The notes under the pieces were generated by a model. It saw only the letters and a list, made by a program, of their open reading frames with translations. It searched no databases and had not been told where the DNA came from. The translations under genes were made by a program, and so were the position numbers. Shown in pieces: positions 61,313 to 64,000 of a DNA stretch of 64,000 nucleotides (its first letter is position 1; every line of letters starts with the position of its first letter). Origin of the DNA: Syngnathus acus (lineage: Eukaryota > Chordata > Actinopteri > Syngnathiformes > Syngnathidae); assembly GCF_901709675.1 (NCBI RefSeq), contig NC_051098.1, forward strand, positions 11,438,918 through 11,502,917, written 5' to 3'.

Positions 61313-61558
61313 ATGGCGCACAGCTGTCGGTGGCGCTTCCCCGCTCGGCCCGGAGGGAGCAGCAACTCCGGCACCGGGAGGAGAGCGGGCCGGGTAAGAG
61401 TCACTGCCTCTCTGCGGAACGACCCGGGAGCCCACCCGCACGCCGCTGGCCTCGGACCCGGGTTTGATGCTGCACTACAGGTCTCTTCGGTCATCGGGAG
61501 CAACCTGCAGAAATTTCGGGATGTTTTGGGAGAATCGAGTGATTCGAGCAGCGCGGAG
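61313..61558 (+). CDS. kmt2a: histone H3K4 methyltransferase KMT2A (MLL1), first coding exon only
   Basis: 82 codons from ATG (context AAAATGG) to a strong donor at GCGGAG/GTAAGC, phase 0. The N terminus MAHSCRWRFPARPG is identical to human MLL1 and is the high-affinity menin-binding motif. GPGFDAALQVSSVIGSNLQK and FRDVLGESS match the segment contributing to LEDGF binding. The human exon is far longer because of glycine-, alanine- and serine-rich expansions that are absent here. The rest of the gene (AT-hooks, CXXC, PHD, SET) lies beyond 64,000; no exon 2 (DEQFLGFG-like) was found up to the edge. Confidence 0.95.
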
Positions 61559-64000
61559 GTAAGCACTGGACGGAATGGGGGGTGAGGAAGAGACCATCCC
61601 GGTTGGGGAGTCTCGGTACCGGGAGAAGCGTTCGTTGTTTTGCAGCTAACGGTCCAAACGTGGACAATCTATCGGTGTGCGAACTGAGCAGAACTTGCCA
61701 TCGCCAGGATGCTCCGTTAACTTTGCTGCACTTTTACGAGCACAAACTTTTTATCCGAAGCCCACACGGCACCGAACCGAGACGTTTGCTTGTGTCAGGT
61801 TCTGCTGGGAACAAAGTTAGTTTGTAGTAGAAGTGAGAAGAGAGGCTACATCCTCATACTCTTTAGGCTGGACCGTAACTAGCAGCCTAACACAAAACAC
61901 TCCCCCCCCATCTTCTAGAAATGAGTGTTTATAATATTATTATTACCACCCAAGGGCACATTATTAGCGTTACTAACTCTCTATTAACAGATAACAAACA
62001 CCCATCATGTAACCAAGCCACTACAACTGCTCCATTAGTTAGCAACTTGACATTAGCTCGATTGGACGCTTCAAGACTTGCACGTCTTATACCATAACAG
62101 TAAAAGTTGTTTGTCTCTCTAGGCGAAATTTTTTTGGAATACAAATTGTATGAATTCTACCCTTCAAGGTAGCGTGTAGTATGTTTGAAAACAAGACATG
62201 TCAACTTGAAGGGGGCGAGAGCACACAAATATGATCGGGACTCGAAGTTAGCGCTCCTCCACGGCAGTAGTTCGTTTCATTTAATTCTCTCGCGGGTATA
62301 TTTCCAAGAAATGATTTGTGTTAAATCACAGGCTTTTCTTGAGATGTGCATCTTGCTGCGAAGATTCGGCTAACCTAGCTGGTGGATTAGCTCGTACGCT
62401 AGCTGCTCCTAGTACAGTTTTATTTCCACCTATTGAGTGTTTTCAGGGTTGTGGGAATTGGCCAAGTATTTATGCTTGTCTGACATCACTCCAACGGGTC
62501 GGGCATCACAATGTGGAGCTTACAAGTGCAGCCATTTCTACTGCTGTTTGTGGCTTGGCTAACGAAATTAGCATACTACGCCACGCTAGCCGTCATGCTA
62601 CTGCTGATGCGTTGGAAAATGGGAGGTGAACCCATTCTCTTCGTAGCCAGTGCGTAGCTCGCTAGGAGCGACACGATGCGCGGCTTGCAAACGCTTCGTG
62701 GTCACGTTTATTACGGAGCCGCATGCATCCTCCCCTTTCTCTGTTTGTTTTAAAATGTTGCACTTCGAGAGATTATGTGCGACTTGGGGAGTTTCGAGTT
62801 GGCTTCGTCGAGTGACAGTGCGCATGCAGGGCCGGCTACAACAACAACGAGCACCCAGCTTGACGGGCCGTGTGATGTGGGGGTGTGTTCGCCTTAGCGA
62901 ACTACCATCTTCCTTTTCTGCCAGCAGCAGAAGCAGCAGCAGCAGCAGCAGCGTGCTACCGTTGCAGTGGCAACAGTGGTTGCAAGTGGACTTAAGTCGT
63001 TCATTTTGTTTTCACTACAGGTGATGTACTGGACTGGTACATGTTGTATCTTTTCATGCAGAGTATTCTGGTTGCATCAGAAAGGCAATGTAGCTCACAA
63101 TTCACTTTATAATGGGAGTCTCTAACTCGTGGCCTGAGGGCCATTTTGCAGGTAGCTGGTATTTTGACATCAAAGTTGTGCAATGGCCCCCCACCTTTTT
63201 TCCCCATTTTTTAATCACATGTATGTGGTAGCACAGGCTTTCAGTGAAACGTAAATGTGAGGTGACACCAAGTGGAAGGAAACGATACCCAGCCAGCCTG
63301 TCCTTGTCATGTCTTTCATTTGTTGCCATCTGTTTTTTCATATTATGAAACGGATGGTGGGAAATCAATTATAATTGGATCCGATTTATTTGGTGATGGT
63401 GAGAGGTTCTTAAGACCATATCCCCCAGCCTTTTTTCACAAACAAAGGAAATGCTGTCATTTATTCACATTTGACTCGAATACTTTCAGGCCAGACTTTA
63501 AGATCCAAGTTCTGAGATGATAAGGAGTAAAGAAGACATTCCCACTTCCCAGCAGTCTCAAATGCCTCACTTGAAAATGGATCAGCCCTTTCAATTCACA
63601 CTCCCCCAAAATAAATCCCACATCTTCTGGTGGGACGCAAGAGAAATGAAAGTATAGCAGCACATTTGATTTGTAGAGACAGCTGCAATGCTGCATGATG
63701 AAAAATATATGTATTTTAGTTTTAGAGAGTGCTTTGTGCTTTTTTCCAATGAAGCACATTTCATTTGGTGTGTATTGTTTTGTACTTCAATGTATTCTTT
63801 ACCTTCTTGAGTGCTCTGCAGTATTACTGATGCAGAGAGGCAGACTGGGCCATTCACCCTCATAGAGCTCAGCACAGCCTATTGAAGATGAGGGCCTAGC
63901 TTGGTACACACAGTAATAGTTTCTATAAATAAATGCTTAATCACACTTTGGAAAAAAAAGATTTGAGATTGTGTACAGTGGCATCAAATGGCAACCACAA
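61559..64000 (+). other. kmt2a: kmt2a intron 1 (continues past the right edge)
   Basis: No second coding exon recognised. The segment holds a CAG run (three CAG, one AAG, seven CAG, about 62922-62952) and a hAT-end-like phrase GTCTCTAACTCGTGGCCTGA with GGGCCATTTTGCAGG near 63117-63152. Its first part is still CpG-rich. Confidence 0.6.
62922..62952 (+). repeat. CAG trinucleotide repeat
   Basis: CAG x3, AAG, CAG x7 within kmt2a intron 1. In another frame it reads as serine, but there is no splice or family evidence that it is translated. Confidence 0.85.

Noticed and set aside
62650-63024. Serine-rich open frame (ASSRSSSSSSS) near kmt2a exon 1, recalling the human MLL1 serine tract
   Set aside because: It comes from the CAG repeat in intron 1. 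Exon 1 already ends at a strong donor, and no phase-matched splice sites bracket this segment.
63117-63300. Possible additional hAT element in kmt2a intron 1
   Set aside because: Only one end-like phrase is seen; no opposite inverted repeat or target duplication was found.

Overview
The window is vertebrate nuclear DNA, almost certainly from a ray-finned fish. It holds long spliced genes with GT-AG introns, CA microsatellites, many short dispersed repeats and hAT-type elements, and its genes have clear vertebrate orthologues. Species cannot be named from the sequence. All gene models below were built by hand from splice sites, reading-frame phase and remembered vertebrate family structure. 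Each complete model has a coding length that is a multiple of three.

Layout. 1-27,817 (minus): actn4, non-muscle alpha-actinin, with a 16.7-kb first intron and two pairs of alternative exons. 29,112-38,792 (minus): a complete classical calpain, best called capn12. One intron carries a tandem array of 17 tRNA-Lys(UUU) units plus one decayed copy, and another intron carries a hAT MITE beside a splice donor. 39,388-41,488 (minus): eif3k. 42,580-50,963 (plus): map4k1 (HPK1), 31 exons, with three further tRNA-Lys copies and one tRNA remnant in its introns on the opposite strand. 52,232-58,210 (plus): ube4a, a U-box ubiquitin ligase. 61,313-61,558 (plus): first coding exon of kmt2a (MLL1), with the rest beyond the right edge.

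The protein genes do not form one pathway: an actin cross-linker, a cysteine protease, a translation-initiation subunit, an immune-cell kinase, a ubiquitin ligase and a histone methyltransferase. In human, ACTN4/CAPN12/EIF3K/MAP4K1 lie together on chromosome 19q13 and UBE4A/KMT2A together on 11q23, so the window joins two human synteny blocks.

The least ordinary feature is the tRNA-Lys(UUU) array at 31.5-34.4 kb. It has 166-bp units, alternating spacer types, a 1,658-bp internal block duplication and poly-T terminators set about 32 nt downstream of each gene. Related copies are scattered in map4k1, one of them sharing array flank sequence. Other points of interest are two introns with U12-type signals (eif3k and capn12) and a (CA)n tract starting at intron position +5 in actn4.
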